DNA of 64,000 nt from Sphingopyxis sp. YF1 (GCF_022701295.1 NZ_CP033204.1:3934501-3998500); one strand, 5' to 3'. Shown: positions 34,401-43,222, counted from the stretch's first letter. Numbers and translations are program-made. The notes: generated by a model from the letters alone, not told the origin.

Positions 34401-34688
34401 CTGAAAGGTGACGGTGATCTGTGCGGCGCCCTGCGTCGAGCTGCTCTGGAGATAGAGCATATTCTCGACGCCGTTGATTTCCTGCTCGAGCGTCGAGGCG
34501 ACCGTCTCGGCGATCGTCTCGGACGAGGCGCCCGGATAGGCCGCGGTGATGCTGATCGTCGGGGGCGCGATCTCCGGATATTGGGCGAGCGGCAGCTGCG
34601 GATAGGCGAAGGCGCCGATCAGCGTGATGAAGATCGCGATGACCGCCGCGAAGATCGGGCGGTCGACGAAGAAGCGGCTGAAATTCAC
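31488..34688 (-). CDS. RND multidrug efflux pump, inner-membrane transporter (HAE1 family)
   Basis: This 1066-aa protein is of the AcrB/MexB type. Its proton-relay residues are visible: the Asp pair in LAVGIVVDDAIVVVEAVEKH (TM4) and the Lys in ALAAKNAILIVEFAKQ (TM10). The start MNFSRFFVDRPIFAAVIAIF is typical. It works with the adaptor upstream and the channel downstream to expel lipophilic compounds by proton exchange. It overlaps both neighbours by ATGA. Substrate range cannot be read from sequence. Confidence 0.95.
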   Translation of the reverse strand: MNFSRFFVDRPIFAAVIAIFITLIGAFAYPQLPLAQYPEIAPPTISITAAYPGASSETIAETVASTLEQEINGVENMLYLQSSSTQGAAQITVTFQPGTDLDAAQVLVQNRVALAEPRLPEQVRQIGVQVNKQESGFLMIVALTSSDPAVDTDYVGNYANSTLRDRLLRLEGVGGVQIFGGGNYSMRVWIDPDKAAARNMTAPEIVAALQSQNVQVAGGSVGAPPYGKGNPAFELPVEVPGRLVTPEQFSNVVIKTDTQNGAITRLKDVARVELGSQDYGVRGVFDGKEGVGMAVIQQPGANSLNAANLVLQEIEKASADFPPGLEYSIPFNPTEYVQASVTAVQETLVEAIFLVVLVVLVFLQTWRAAIIPIVAIPVALVGTFFVQLALGYSINSLSLFALVLAVGIVVDDAIVVVEAVEKHMREGLGPREAAHRTMGEVSGALIAISLVLVAVFVPTAFVPGIPGIFYQQFAVTIAAATLFSLLTSLTLSPAMAALLLKPHETGHREEPKNPLLRFGRRAADKFNSGFDNLADRYGRTTANLVRKTGLMLVIYAVLLAFTGWRLTDTPTGFIPDQDQGVLIGVVQLPPGASLDRTSDVLKRAQQVVSGVEGVDSISTFAGLDGSSFSTASNAGTMFIRLTDWGERGKERSAVALSQQLSGAMAAALPDANAFVIAPPAVPGLGTGNGFTMMLQATGGGSYRELEQVTGAMMGGAQQVPEVTQVFSLFNTGSPRIFADVDRDKAQMLGVDPSQVYAALGTYLASTYVNDFNFLGRTFRVTAQAEPTARSKIEDVGRLQVRSTSGEMVPLSSVATFRDDSGPTRVVRYNMFPAVELQGAAASGVSSGAALTAMAGLAAKTLPAGFSYEWTGLAYQEKAAGSGAVLIFLLAVVFVFLVLAAQYESLPLPLAVILIVPMCILAAMLGVNLRGMDNNILVQVGLVVLIALAAKNAILIVEFAKQAEEQDGMNVLDAAVHAARSRLRPILMTSFAFIFGVLPLAVASGPGQEMRQALGTSVTFGMLGVTIFGLIFTPVFYVVCRGLGDRMKRKGANKTDNADDTPLEAQS

Positions 34689-35866
34689 TTCTTCGCTCCC
34701 TCGGCGGCGGCCGGGGCCTTGGCCGCCGGGGCGACCTTGGAGGTGATGACCTTGCCGTCATTGCCGATCCGGCCGGCTTCGACCTTGGCGGGCTTGCCCG
34801 GCATCGCGCGCTGGAGGCCGCCGACGATCACGCGGTCCTTGGCGGTGATGCCCGAGCGGATCACGCGCAGCCCGTCGATCACGGGGCCGAGCTGCACCGG
34901 GCGTGCCTGGACGACGTCCTTGGGGCCGATCACATAGACGACGCGGCGCGCGCCGTCGGTGACGATCGCGGTATCTGGGAGCAGGAACGCCGGGCGCGGC
35001 GCCGAGGCGGCGAGCTGGAGCTGGCCGAACAGGCCGGGGCGCAGCTTGCCGTCGGGGTTCTGGACGACCGCGCGCACCGCGATCGTTCCCGATCCGGTCG
35101 ACAGCGCATTGTCGACGAAATCGATGCGGCCGGTGCGGCTGTAGTCATCTTCGCCCTGCAGCTTGATGCGCACCGGCGAACCCTGCAGCGTGTCGCCGCG
35201 GCGTTCATATTCGAGCAGGCTCGCCTCGGAACCCTGGAAGCTGAAGTGGATCGGGCTGGTCGACACGATCGTCGTCAGCACCGTCTGGTCGGCGCTCACC
35301 GAATTGCCCGGATCGACGAGACGCTGCGATACGCGGCCCGAGATTGGCGCGACGACGCGGGTGAAGCCGACGTTGAGCGCGGCGGCGCGAATCGCGGCGT
35401 TGGCGGCGGCGACATCGGCTTCGCCGGTGCGCACCGCGGCGCGGCGCTGCTCGACCTCTTCCTGGCTCGCGGCCTGCGACGCGGCGAGCGTCGTCGAGCG
35501 TGCGAGCTCGGTTTTGGCGTTGGCGAGCGTCGCCGACGCGCGCGCGAGCTGCGCGCGCGCCTGGTCGAGCGCGGCCTGCGACGGGCGGGCGTCGATGGTG
35601 AACAGCAACTGCCCGGCGCGGACATATTGGCCGTCGGTGAAATGCGCGCGCTGCAGATAGCCTGAGGCGCGCGGGCGCACCTCGACGCTGTCGACCGCTT
35701 CGAACCGGCCGACATAATCATCCCATTCGGTGATTTCGCGCACCAGCGGAGCCGCCGCGGTCACGGGCAGCGCGGGCGGGCCGCCCTGGGCGTCGTCGCT
35801 GCCCGAGCAGGCGGAAAGCAGCAGCGAAAGGAGGAGCGAAAGCGCGAGGGGGCGGCGCAGGGTCAT
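34685..35866 (-). CDS. RND efflux periplasmic adaptor (membrane fusion protein)
   Basis: This 393-aa lipoprotein (LLLSLLLSAC) has the barrel-sandwich and hairpin layout of AcrA/MexA: YVGRFEAVDSVEVRPRASGY, an Ala-rich coiled-coil hairpin at about residues 95-165, then VVAPISGRVSQRLVDPGNSV. It links the pump to the outer-membrane channel. It is first in the operon and faces the TetR gene across 140 bases that contain a palindrome. Confidence 0.93.
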   Translation of the reverse strand: MTLRRPLALSLLLSLLLSACSGSDDAQGGPPALPVTAAAPLVREITEWDDYVGRFEAVDSVEVRPRASGYLQRAHFTDGQYVRAGQLLFTIDARPSQAALDQARAQLARASATLANAKTELARSTTLAASQAASQEEVEQRRAAVRTGEADVAAANAAIRAAALNVGFTRVVAPISGRVSQRLVDPGNSVSADQTVLTTIVSTSPIHFSFQGSEASLLEYERRGDTLQGSPVRIKLQGEDDYSRTGRIDFVDNALSTGSGTIAVRAVVQNPDGKLRPGLFGQLQLAASAPRPAFLLPDTAIVTDGARRVVYVIGPKDVVQARPVQLGPVIDGLRVIRSGITAKDRVIVGGLQRAMPGKPAKVEAGRIGNDGKVITSKVAPAAKAPAAAEGAKK

Positions 35867-35971
35867 GGGCGATATCTTTTCTTTTCAGGGCGGTCCGGCA
35901 CCGCGCGGCAGGGAGGGGGGAGTCGCTGCACGATGCCGGTTCGCGCCGACTAATCTGCATCACAAAACAAG

Positions 35972-35985
35972 TCAACAGCTGTTGA
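35972..35985. promoter_or_regulatory. Palindromic TetR-type operator candidate
   Basis: TCAACAGCTGTTGA is a perfect 14-bp palindrome in the gap between the efflux adaptor and the tetR gene, 22 bases before the tetR start. It is embedded in an AT-rich stretch that could hold both promoters. Confidence 0.6.
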
Positions 35986-36006
35986 TTTATTTCTCAGCCG
36001 CGATAA

Positions 36007-36600
36007 ATGCGGCGCATGGAGAGAGAGATCATAATCAAAAAGCGTGACGCTGTCGCGACGCGCGCGAGCATCCTCGCGGCGGCGCACCAGCGTTTCCTGC
36101 GCGAAAGCTATGACGGCGTGGGGCTGCGCGACATCGCGGGCGACGCAAAGGTCGACGTCGCGCTGATCAGCCGGTACTTCGGCGGCAAGGAAGGGCTGTT
36201 CCGTGAAGTGCTCGCCGACGAAACGCGGCCGCGGCTGTTCCGCGACGCGCAGGACATCGCCGACCTGCCTGCCTTTCTGGCCCAGATCGTCGTCGAGGAC
36301 GAGGGCGACGACCGGCAACAGCGGATGGAGATGTTCATCATCATGCTGCGTTCGGCGTCGTCGCCCAGGGCGGGGCAGATCATCCGCGACCTTGTCCAGC
36401 TCGACGTGCTCGGCCCGCTGACCGAACTGATCGGCGGCGAACAGGGCGAGTTGCGCGCGAACATGCTGCTCGCGATCCTGACGGGGGTGGGTGTGCTGCG
36501 CACGATCATGATGGTCGACGGCTTTTCGGGCGACGCGGCCGAGGTCGCCGAATGCGCCGATCGCTTCCGCGGTCTGTTCGAGGCCGCGCTGACCTGCTGA
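36007..36600 (+). CDS. TetR-family regulator of the efflux operon
   Basis: This 197-aa protein has an N-terminal TetR helix-turn-helix at about residues 15-60 (ATRASILAAAHQRFLRESYDGVGLRDIAG, ALISRYFGGKEGLFREVL). A C-terminal helical ligand domain of the type seen in efflux repressors follows. It is divergent from the RND operon and likely represses it and itself at the palindrome between them; that is inference from layout. A second ATG at 36016 is an equally possible start. Confidence 0.88.
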   Translation: MRRMEREIIIKKRDAVATRASILAAAHQRFLRESYDGVGLRDIAGDAKVDVALISRYFGGKEGLFREVLADETRPRLFRDAQDIADLPAFLAQIVVEDEGDDRQQRMEMFIIMLRSASSPRAGQIIRDLVQLDVLGPLTELIGGEQGELRANMLLAILTGVGVLRTIMMVDGFSGDAAEVAECADRFRGLFEAALTC

Positions 36601-36617
36601 AAAGGATACGGCGCGGC

Positions 36618-39600
36618 TCAATGGAAATCGCGCGACCGGGGCAGAATGCGCACGTCGCGCGGATGGCCGTGGCGCGCGCCGCGCGGCGGCTGCGGATGCG
36701 CGATCTCGTCGGCGCGGCAAAGGTCGGGGTGCGGCGCGGGACCGTCGCCGAGCGTGTCGAGCAGGCCGGTGCGGTCGACGATGCGACTGGCCATCAGGTG
36801 GACGACGCCCTCGCGGCTGCGCTGGACCTCGCCCGCGACTTCCATCAGCCGTGACGCCATGACGGCACGCCGGTAGCGCTCGAACTGGCGGGCCCAGAGC
36901 AAGACATTGACGATCCCGCCCTCGTCCTCGAGCGTGATGAAGATCGCATTGCCCTTGCCGGGGCGCTGGCGGATCAGCACCACCCCCGCGGTGCGGACCA
37001 GCGCGCCGTTTTTCGCGGCGCCGGTCTGGAGGCAACTCGACAGTCCCTCGCGCGCGAGCCGGTCGCGCAGGAAAGCCATCGGATGGCCTTTGAGCGACAG
37101 CCGCGTCGTCTGGTAATCGGTCAGCACCTGTTCGACGAGCGGGGTCGGCGGCAGTTGCGCATCGGCCTCGGCGCCGAGTTCGTCCGCCCCGGCCGCCCCG
37201 AACAGGGGAAGCACCCCCTGCCGCACGCGCCGGGCGTCCCACAGCGCCGGACGGCGTTCGAGTCCCAGCGAATGGCAGGCGTCGGCCTCGGCGAGCAGGC
37301 GCAACGCGCGCGCGGGCAGGCCGGCCCGGCGCGCGAGCTCCTCGATCGATGTGAAGTCATGGCTTCGCGCTGCGACCAGCTTTTCCGCCCATTCCGCGCG
37401 AAACCCGTCGACCTGCCGGAACCCCAGCCGCAGCGCGAGCGCGCCATCCTCCCGCCGTTCGAGGCTGTTGTCCCAGCCGCTGAAATTGACATCGACTTCG
37501 CGCACCTCGACCCCATGTTCGCGCGCGTCGCGCACGAGCTGCGCGGGGGCGTAGAAACCCATCGGCTGCGAATTGAGGATGCCGCAGGCGAAGACCGCCG
37601 GATGATGGCATTTCAGCCACGACGAGACATACACCAGCTTGGCGAACGATTGGGCATGACTTTCGGGAAAGCCATAGCTCCCGAAGCCCTCGATCTGCTT
37701 GAAGCAGCGCGCGGCGAAATCGGGCTCGTAACCGCGGCGGACCATGCCGCCGATCATCTTTTCCTTATATTGATGGATCGTCCCGGCATTGCGGAAGGTC
37801 GCCATCGCGCGCCGCAGGCCGTTGGCCTCGTCCGGCGTGAACTCGGCAGCGACGATGGCGAGCTTCATCGCCTGCTCCTGAAACAGCGGGACGCCACATG
37901 TCCTGCTCAGCAGGTGGTAGAGTTCCCTGGGATCGTGCGGCGGAGCAGGCGAAGGATAATCCACCGCTTCCTCGCCGTTCCTGCGTTTCAGATATGGGTG
38001 GACCATATCTCCCTCGATCGGCCCCGGCCGGACGATCGCGACCTGAATGACAAGGTCATAGAATTCACGCGGGCGCAGCCTCGGCAGCATGTTGATCTGC
38101 GCGCGGCTCTCGACCTGAAAGACGCCGATGCTGTCGCCCTTGCACAGCATGTCGTAAACGACCGGATCTTCTCCAGGGAGCGATTTGAGATGGTGGTCGC
38201 CCAGATCGTGCAGCCGCATCAGGTCGAAGCATTTGCGGATACAGGTCAGCATGCCGAGTGCGAGCACATCGACCTTCATCAGCGCCAGCTCGTCGATGTC
38301 GTCCTTGTCCCATTCGATGAAGGTGCGATCCTCCATCGCGGCATTATGGATCGGCACGGTCTCGTCGAGCCGGTCCTCGGTCAGCACATAGCCGCCGACA
38401 TGCTGCGACAGGTGGCGCGGAAAGGTCAGCAGCTGCGAAACCATCCATTGCAGCCGCGCGATATCGTCCTGCTCGGGGTCGAGGCCGGCTTCGACGAAAC
38501 GCTCGATCGGCATCTCGCTGCCCCAGCTGCCCCAGGTCGTGTCGGCGAGCCGCTGCGTCACATCCTCGCTGAGCCCCAGCGCCTTGCCGACCTCGCGCAC
38601 CGCGCTACGCGGGCGATAATGGATCACCGTCGCGGCGATCCCCGCGCGCCGTCTTGTGTAGCGGCGATAGACATATTGCATCACCTCCTCGCGTCGCTCG
38701 TGCTCGAAATCGACGTCGATATCGGGCGGCTCGCGCCGCTCTTCGGACAGGAAGCGCGTGAAGAGCAGATTGTTCGCGACCGGGTCGATCGAGGTGATTT
38801 CGAGCAGGTAGCAGACGAGCGAATTGGCCGCCGACCCGCGCCCCTGACACAGGATCGGAGGATTCTGTGTGCGTGCGAATTTGACGATGTCGTGGACGGT
38901 CAGAAAATAGCAGGCGAAATTGCATTTGCGGATGAGGGTCAGTTCCTCCTTGAGCACATCCTGCCATCGCTGCGGCAATCCGTCGGAGTGCAGCTTGTTG
39001 GCGGCTTCCATCACCATATGTTCCAGCCAGCTCTGCGGCTCCCACCCTTCGGGTACCGGCTCGTGCGGATATTCATATTCGAGATCGCGGAGCGAAAAGC
39101 TGATGCGATCGAGTATCTTGAGGCTCTCGTCGACCGCTCCGGGGCAAGTGCGGAACAGGCGGTGCATTTCTTTCGGCGATTTCAGATGGCGTTCGCCATT
39201 GGCGCGCAGCAAGCGGCCGGCATCGTTCAGATTTGTGCCTTCGCGGATGCAGGTGACGACATCGTGCAAAGCCCGCTGCTCGCGCGTTGCGTAAAGCGCG
39301 TCATTGGTCGCGAGCAGCGGAATGCCGACGCGGTCGGCGAGCGCTTCGAGCCGGGCAAGGCGGCGGCGGTCCGCTCCGCCATGCGGCATCGTCGTGCCGA
39401 GCCACAGCGCCCCGGGCGCAGCCCTTGCGAGGCGGTGCAGCAGGAATTCGTCCTGCTCCGAGCCTATCGCGATCAGCAACAGATCCTCGCAATGGATCAG
39501 CAGATCCTTGAACTTGAGGATGCAATTGCCCTTCTCGGCGCGGCGATTGCCGATGGTGAGCATGCGCGTCAGGCGGCCCCAGCCATGGCGCGTCGCCGGA

Positions 39601-39908
39601 TAAGCAATTATGTCGGGCGTCCCGTCGTCGAACACCAGCCGCGCCCCGACGACGAGCTTGAACGGTGGGAGTTCGGTCCCCTCTTCGGCGGCTTCCTCAC
39701 CCAGCTTGCGTAGCCCGGTCAGCGCCCGCACGACCCCCGCGACGCTGTTGCGGTCGGCGATGCCGAGGCCCGTCATGCCGAGCGCGATCGCTTCGGCAAC
39801 CATGTCGGCGGGGTGCGAGGCGCCGCGCAGGAAGCTGTAGTTCGTGGCCGTGACCAGTTCGGCGAAGGCGAGTTCGGGCGGAGCGCTCGGGGATGGTTCC
39901 GTGCTCAT
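36618..39908 (-). CDS. dnaE2: Error-prone DNA polymerase DnaE2 (ImuC)
   Basis: This 1096-aa C-family polymerase has an N-terminal PHP domain (FAELVTATNYSFLRGASHP, MTGLGIADRNSVAG). The palm carries the catalytic acids in PPDIDVDFEHERREEVMQYV, followed by HhH and OB-fold regions near the end (LKGHPMAFLRDRL, AGVVLIRQRPGKGNAIFITLEDE). It is the translesion polymerase of the ImuABC mutasome. I chose the ATG at 39908, which overlaps the imuB stop, over the open frame reaching 40226. It converges with tetR. Confidence 0.95.
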   Translation of the reverse strand: MSTEPSPSAPPELAFAELVTATNYSFLRGASHPADMVAEAIALGMTGLGIADRNSVAGVVRALTGLRKLGEEAAEEGTELPPFKLVVGARLVFDDGTPDIIAYPATRHGWGRLTRMLTIGNRRAEKGNCILKFKDLLIHCEDLLLIAIGSEQDEFLLHRLARAAPGALWLGTTMPHGGADRRRLARLEALADRVGIPLLATNDALYATREQRALHDVVTCIREGTNLNDAGRLLRANGERHLKSPKEMHRLFRTCPGAVDESLKILDRISFSLRDLEYEYPHEPVPEGWEPQSWLEHMVMEAANKLHSDGLPQRWQDVLKEELTLIRKCNFACYFLTVHDIVKFARTQNPPILCQGRGSAANSLVCYLLEITSIDPVANNLLFTRFLSEERREPPDIDVDFEHERREEVMQYVYRRYTRRRAGIAATVIHYRPRSAVREVGKALGLSEDVTQRLADTTWGSWGSEMPIERFVEAGLDPEQDDIARLQWMVSQLLTFPRHLSQHVGGYVLTEDRLDETVPIHNAAMEDRTFIEWDKDDIDELALMKVDVLALGMLTCIRKCFDLMRLHDLGDHHLKSLPGEDPVVYDMLCKGDSIGVFQVESRAQINMLPRLRPREFYDLVIQVAIVRPGPIEGDMVHPYLKRRNGEEAVDYPSPAPPHDPRELYHLLSRTCGVPLFQEQAMKLAIVAAEFTPDEANGLRRAMATFRNAGTIHQYKEKMIGGMVRRGYEPDFAARCFKQIEGFGSYGFPESHAQSFAKLVYVSSWLKCHHPAVFACGILNSQPMGFYAPAQLVRDAREHGVEVREVDVNFSGWDNSLERREDGALALRLGFRQVDGFRAEWAEKLVAARSHDFTSIEELARRAGLPARALRLLAEADACHSLGLERRPALWDARRVRQGVLPLFGAAGADELGAEADAQLPPTPLVEQVLTDYQTTRLSLKGHPMAFLRDRLAREGLSSCLQTGAAKNGALVRTAGVVLIRQRPGKGNAIFITLEDEGGIVNVLLWARQFERYRRAVMASRLMEVAGEVQRSREGVVHLMASRIVDRTGLLDTLGDGPAPHPDLCRADEIAHPQPPRGARHGHPRDVRILPRSRDFH

Positions 39909-41443
39909 GCGAACACCCCGTGGATATACCAGCGCGGGTCGGGTTTTTCGTCGTAGAGCCCGTGGCGGAACAGCCAGTAGCGGCGGCCCTGCGCATCTTC
40001 GACGCGGTAATAGTCGCGCGTCAGCCCGGCGTTGTCGCGGCGGCGCCACCATTCGGCGGCGATACGTTCGGGGCCTTCGTAGCGGCGCACCGCATGCGCC
40101 TGCCGCCGCCAGCGGAACTGGTGCGGCGGGCCGTCGGGGACCTCGGCGATTACCTCGATCGGCTGCGGCGGGTCGAAGAGATGGAAGGGGCGCGCCGGCG
40201 GCTCGCCGGGCTCGGGGGTCTGCCACGGTGCGGGCGGCGGGGCGTCGATCGCGGGCAGCGCGAGCTGCGCCTGTTCGGGAATATGCGTGTCGGCGGCGAG
40301 CAGACGTTTCACCTGCTTCCGGCCGAGGCGCGTCGTCATCCGGTCGACGAGTTCGTCGATGACGGGATCGCGCACCGCGCCGCCTTCGAGCCGCAATTGC
40401 GTCGCGCCGAGCGCTTCGAGTCGCGGCACCGCGAGGCGGATCATGTCGAAACCGAAACCGGGGTCGAGCGGGTCGGCGAGGCTGTCCATCCGTTCGGCGA
40501 AGAGGCGCATGACGAGCGCGGTGTCGCGCGTCGGGTGGCCGGTTTCGATCGCGATGCTGCGTGCCAGGCCATCGCTGCGGAAAAAGGTGGCGCGGAAATG
40601 GCGCCCGCCCTTGCCGCGTTCGCCCAGCTCTTCCATCGCTTCCCCGACCAGTTCGGCCAGCACCTTCGTGGCATGCGCGGTGCTGCCGAGCGGTTCGGCG
40701 AAGCGGCGCTCGGCCGCGACGGGGGGCGGGGCGATGCGCGGGTCGAGCGGGCTCGGCGCGTCGCCGAGGATGCGGCGCAGCGCATCGACAGCATCGGCGC
40801 CGAAGCGCGCGGCGATATTCGCCATCGGCCGGTTCGCAAGCTCGCCGATCGTCTTGAGGCCGGCGCGCACCAGTGCGGTCGTCGCCTCGGGTTCCAGCTC
40901 GAGCGCCGCGACGGGCAGGCGGCGCACCGCCTGCGTCTCGTCGGGAGCGGGGCGCGTCTGGTAGCGCGCGAGCGCGCGCGCCGCGTCGGCGGTCGGACCG
41001 AGCGCGATGCGGACGTGCATGCCGAGGCGGGCGAGACGCATTTCGACATCGGCGACCAGCCCCGCCTCGCCGCCGAACAGATGGTCGGTGCCGGCGATGT
41101 CGAGGATCAGCCCGTCGGGGGCGTCGATCGCCACCAGCGGCGTATAGCGGTTGCAGCCCAAGGCAAGCCGGTCGAGCCAGGCGGCGTCGGCGACCGGATC
41201 GTGCGCCACGACGAGCAGCTCGGGCACCCGCGCGCGCGCGTCGGCGAGCGGCATGCCGGGAGCAAGCCCGGCCGCCTGCGCCGCCGGATCGACACTCGCG
41301 AGACGGAGCGCGCCGCGTGCCTTTTCGGCGAAGACGAGTGGAGGGTCAGGCGGCCGCGGCGCCGAGCGAAGCCATCGCTCGGCGGGCAGCCACGGGAAGA
41401 ACAGCGCCAGATAGCGCCGGGTCCCCGAAGACTTGTCCGTCAT
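39905..41443 (-). CDS. imuB: ImuB, inactive Y-family polymerase-like protein
   Basis: This 512-aa protein has the Y-family fold but lacks the catalytic acids at the start (RRYLALFFPWLPAERWLR). It keeps the later ALGCNRYTPLVAIDAPDGLILDIAGTDHLFGG and GLKTIGELANRP segments. ImuB is the hub of the mutasome; it binds the sliding clamp and recruits DnaE2 and ImuA. It overlaps both imuA (by 98 bases) and dnaE2 (ATGA). The Met at 41443 gives the usual start. Confidence 0.93.
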   Translation of the reverse strand: MTDKSSGTRRYLALFFPWLPAERWLRSAPRPPDPPLVFAEKARGALRLASVDPAAQAAGLAPGMPLADARARVPELLVVAHDPVADAAWLDRLALGCNRYTPLVAIDAPDGLILDIAGTDHLFGGEAGLVADVEMRLARLGMHVRIALGPTADAARALARYQTRPAPDETQAVRRLPVAALELEPEATTALVRAGLKTIGELANRPMANIAARFGADAVDALRRILGDAPSPLDPRIAPPPVAAERRFAEPLGSTAHATKVLAELVGEAMEELGERGKGGRHFRATFFRSDGLARSIAIETGHPTRDTALVMRLFAERMDSLADPLDPGFGFDMIRLAVPRLEALGATQLRLEGGAVRDPVIDELVDRMTTRLGRKQVKRLLAADTHIPEQAQLALPAIDAPPPAPWQTPEPGEPPARPFHLFDPPQPIEVIAEVPDGPPHQFRWRRQAHAVRRYEGPERIAAEWWRRRDNAGLTRDYYRVEDAQGRRYWLFRHGLYDEKPDPRWYIHGVFA

Positions 41444-42134
41444 GTTGCCATTCCATTTGCCAGCGCCCGCCCGCCGCGCCGCCGCGCCAGCGCAGGAGTT
41501 CGAGGTCGAAGACGGGAGCGCCGGGGGCATTGGCCTCGAGCGCGCGCGAGGGTGCCGCGGCGACACTCCAGCGCGTTTCGGCGACCGAGGGGGAAGGCGC
41601 CGCATTCAGTCGCAGCAGCAGCAGGGTCGTTCCCGCGTCGCGCGCACCGAGCGCGAGGCGGCGCCCCGCGGTCAGGTCGAGCAGGGGGAATTTGCCCCAG
41701 CTTTCGACGATGACTGCCGCCGAACCCGCGCAGCGGACCGCGTCGTTGGCGCAGGCGAGCAGCAATTGGGGGTCGGGCGCCTCGATCAGTAGCAGCCGGT
41801 CGGGATCGCCGCCGAGTTCGGCGATACCCGGCGCATAAATATGTCCGCCGCGCCGTCCCGCGTCGGCGGTGCGCAGCCAGACCAGCGGCGCCGGGCCGGG
41901 GAGGCGGAGCGCGAGCAGCGCGGCGAAGGCGGCGGCGCTCGTCGCGTCGAGCGCGTCGGCGGCGAAAAATTCATGGACACGGCCGGTCGCCAAGCCGCCG
42001 TGGAGCGCGGCGTCGAACCCGGCATGTCCGCTCGCGAGCCGCCCCGCGCTTGTCGCGCGCGGCTGGGTCTCGCCGGTGATCCGGGCGAGACGCCGGCGCA
42101 GGCCGGCGATAGAAGGGTGCGACTCGCTGGGCAT
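41346..42134 (-). CDS. imuA: ImuA, RecA/SulA-like mutasome protein
   Basis: This 262-aa protein resembles RecA-fold ImuA: ASGHAGFDAALHGGLATGRVHEFFA, APLVWLRTAD, GAAVIVESWGKFPLLDLTAGRRLALGAR-type segments. It is the first gene of the imuA-imuB-dnaE2 SOS cassette and supports ImuB function. A perfect alphaproteobacterial SOS box lies 4-18 bases before the ATG. The 3' end overlaps imuB in another frame. Confidence 0.9.
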   Translation of the reverse strand: MPSESHPSIAGLRRRLARITGETQPRATSAGRLASGHAGFDAALHGGLATGRVHEFFAADALDATSAAAFAALLALRLPGPAPLVWLRTADAGRRGGHIYAPGIAELGGDPDRLLLIEAPDPQLLLACANDAVRCAGSAAVIVESWGKFPLLDLTAGRRLALGARDAGTTLLLLRLNAAPSPSVAETRWSVAAAPSRALEANAPGAPVFDLELLRWRGGAAGGRWQMEWQHDGQVFGDPALSGAVLPVAARRAMASLGAAAA

Positions 42135-42137
42135 GAT

Positions 42138-42152
42138 GTTCCTGATTTGTTC
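42138..42152. promoter_or_regulatory. LexA (SOS) box of the imuA-imuB-dnaE2 cassette
   Basis: GTTCCTGATTTGTTC matches the alphaproteobacterial LexA consensus GTTC-N7-GTTC exactly. It lies immediately upstream of the imuA start, so LexA bound here would block transcription or initiation. Confidence 0.9.
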
Positions 42153-42205
42153 TATTAGCGCTGTCGGTCGGGCGCTTGTCAAGACGCGTCCCGTCACATC
42201 GCCCC

Positions 42206-42305
42206 CGTCATTGCGAGGAGCCGAAGGCGACGCGGCAATCCAGAATGTGCGTAAACCGCTCTGGGTCGCTTCCCCCGGCTTTTGCCGGGGTCGCAATGAC
42301 GATGA
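42206..42305. repeat. Dispersed repeat (CGTCATTGCGAGGAGC type)
   Basis: The element starts CGTCATTGCGAGGAGCCGAA and ends CTTTTGCCGGGGTCGCAATGACG, an inverted pair around an internal segment. This kind of repeat is widespread in sphingomonad genomes. Here it lies between imuA and the LysR gene. Confidence 0.8.
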
Positions 42306-43205
42306 CTAGATTTCCGGCGACGCCGGAACCAGCAGCCCCCGGTTCTCGCGCACCTCGGCGTCGAGCCAGTCGATGAAGGCGCGGATGCGCGGTTGCGGCG
42401 CGACGTCGCGGTGGAGCGCGAGCCAGAAGGCGCGCGCGATCGTCTGGCCGGGGCGCACGCGCACCAGCGCCGGATCGCCCGCGGCGAGAAAGCAGGGGAG
42501 CACGCCGACCCCGGCGCCGCCCGCGATCATCCGTCGCTGCGCGAGGATCGACGACGACCGGATGTTGGCGCGCAATCCCGGCTCGATCTCGTCCAGATAG
42601 TCGAGCTCGGGGGCATAGAGGATGTCGGGCATATAGCCGATCACCGGGATGCCCGCGCGCGACAGCGGTGTCGCGGCGACCGCGTCCTGCCAGTCGAGCC
42701 GCGCGGCGGGGGCGTAGAGGCCGAGGCTGTAGTCGGACAGCTTGCGCGTGATCAGCGGACCCTTGCGCGGCCGCGCGAGCAGCACCGCCATGTCGGCCTC
42801 GCGCCGCGACGGGTTGAGAAAACCCGACGAGGCGACGAGGTCGATCTCGAGCTCGGGATGCGCGGCGACGAAGCCCGCGAGGCGCGGTGCGATGAAGCTG
42901 TTGCCGAAGCCTTCGGAGACGCTGACGCGCAATTGTCCCGACAGCGCCGACCCGCCGCCCTCGGCCAGATGGATGCGCGCCGCCGCCGCCGCCATCGCCT
43001 CGGCGTGCGGGACGAGCGCGCGCCCCGCCGCGGTCAGGACGAAACCCGAAGGCGCGCGCTCGAACAGCGTCTGGCCGAGCGCAGCCTCGAGCGCGCTCAC
43101 CCGGCGGCTCACCGTGGTCGCGTCGACGTGCAGCGCCTGCCCGGCGCGCGCGAGCGTGCCGTGGCGTGCGACCATCAGGAAATATTGCAGCCTGTCCCAG
43201 TCCAT
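42306..43205 (-). CDS. LysR-family transcriptional regulator
   Basis: This 299-aa protein has the LysR helix-turn-helix at residues 1-60 (MDWDRLQYFLMVARHGTLARAGQALHV, TVSRRVSALEAALGQTLFER). A periplasmic-binding-like effector domain follows (LSGQLRVSVSEGFG, HPELEIDLVASSGFLN). It is divergent from mmsA and may control valine degradation genes. The ATG at 43205 gives the standard MDW start; a TTG at 43214 would add three residues. Confidence 0.88.
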   Translation of the reverse strand: MDWDRLQYFLMVARHGTLARAGQALHVDATTVSRRVSALEAALGQTLFERAPSGFVLTAAGRALVPHAEAMAAAAARIHLAEGGGSALSGQLRVSVSEGFGNSFIAPRLAGFVAAHPELEIDLVASSGFLNPSRREADMAVLLARPRKGPLITRKLSDYSLGLYAPAARLDWQDAVAATPLSRAGIPVIGYMPDILYAPELDYLDEIEPGLRANIRSSSILAQRRMIAGGAGVGVLPCFLAAGDPALVRVRPGQTIARAFWLALHRDVAPQPRIRAFIDWLDAEVRENRGLLVPASPEI

Positions 43206-43208
43206 TGC

Positions 43209-43222
43209 CTGCAATTATGCAG
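43209..43222. promoter_or_regulatory. Inverted repeat in the LysR-mmsA gap
   Basis: CTGCA-ATTA-TGCAG is a short perfect inverted repeat at the start of the LysR gene. Two more TGCAA-type half sites follow toward mmsA (about 43232 and 43250). This spacing suits a LysR-type regulator. Confidence 0.45.

Noticed and set aside
33168..34937. Long open frame opposite the RND pump and adaptor genes
   Set aside because: Low-complexity Arg/Asp/Glu-rich product antisense to certain genes, crossing the boundary of both.
37083..39713. Long open frame of 876 codons opposite dnaE2
   Set aside because: dnaE2 has intact catalytic motifs on the other strand; the antisense frame has no recognisable domain and is the usual by-product of high GC and codon bias.
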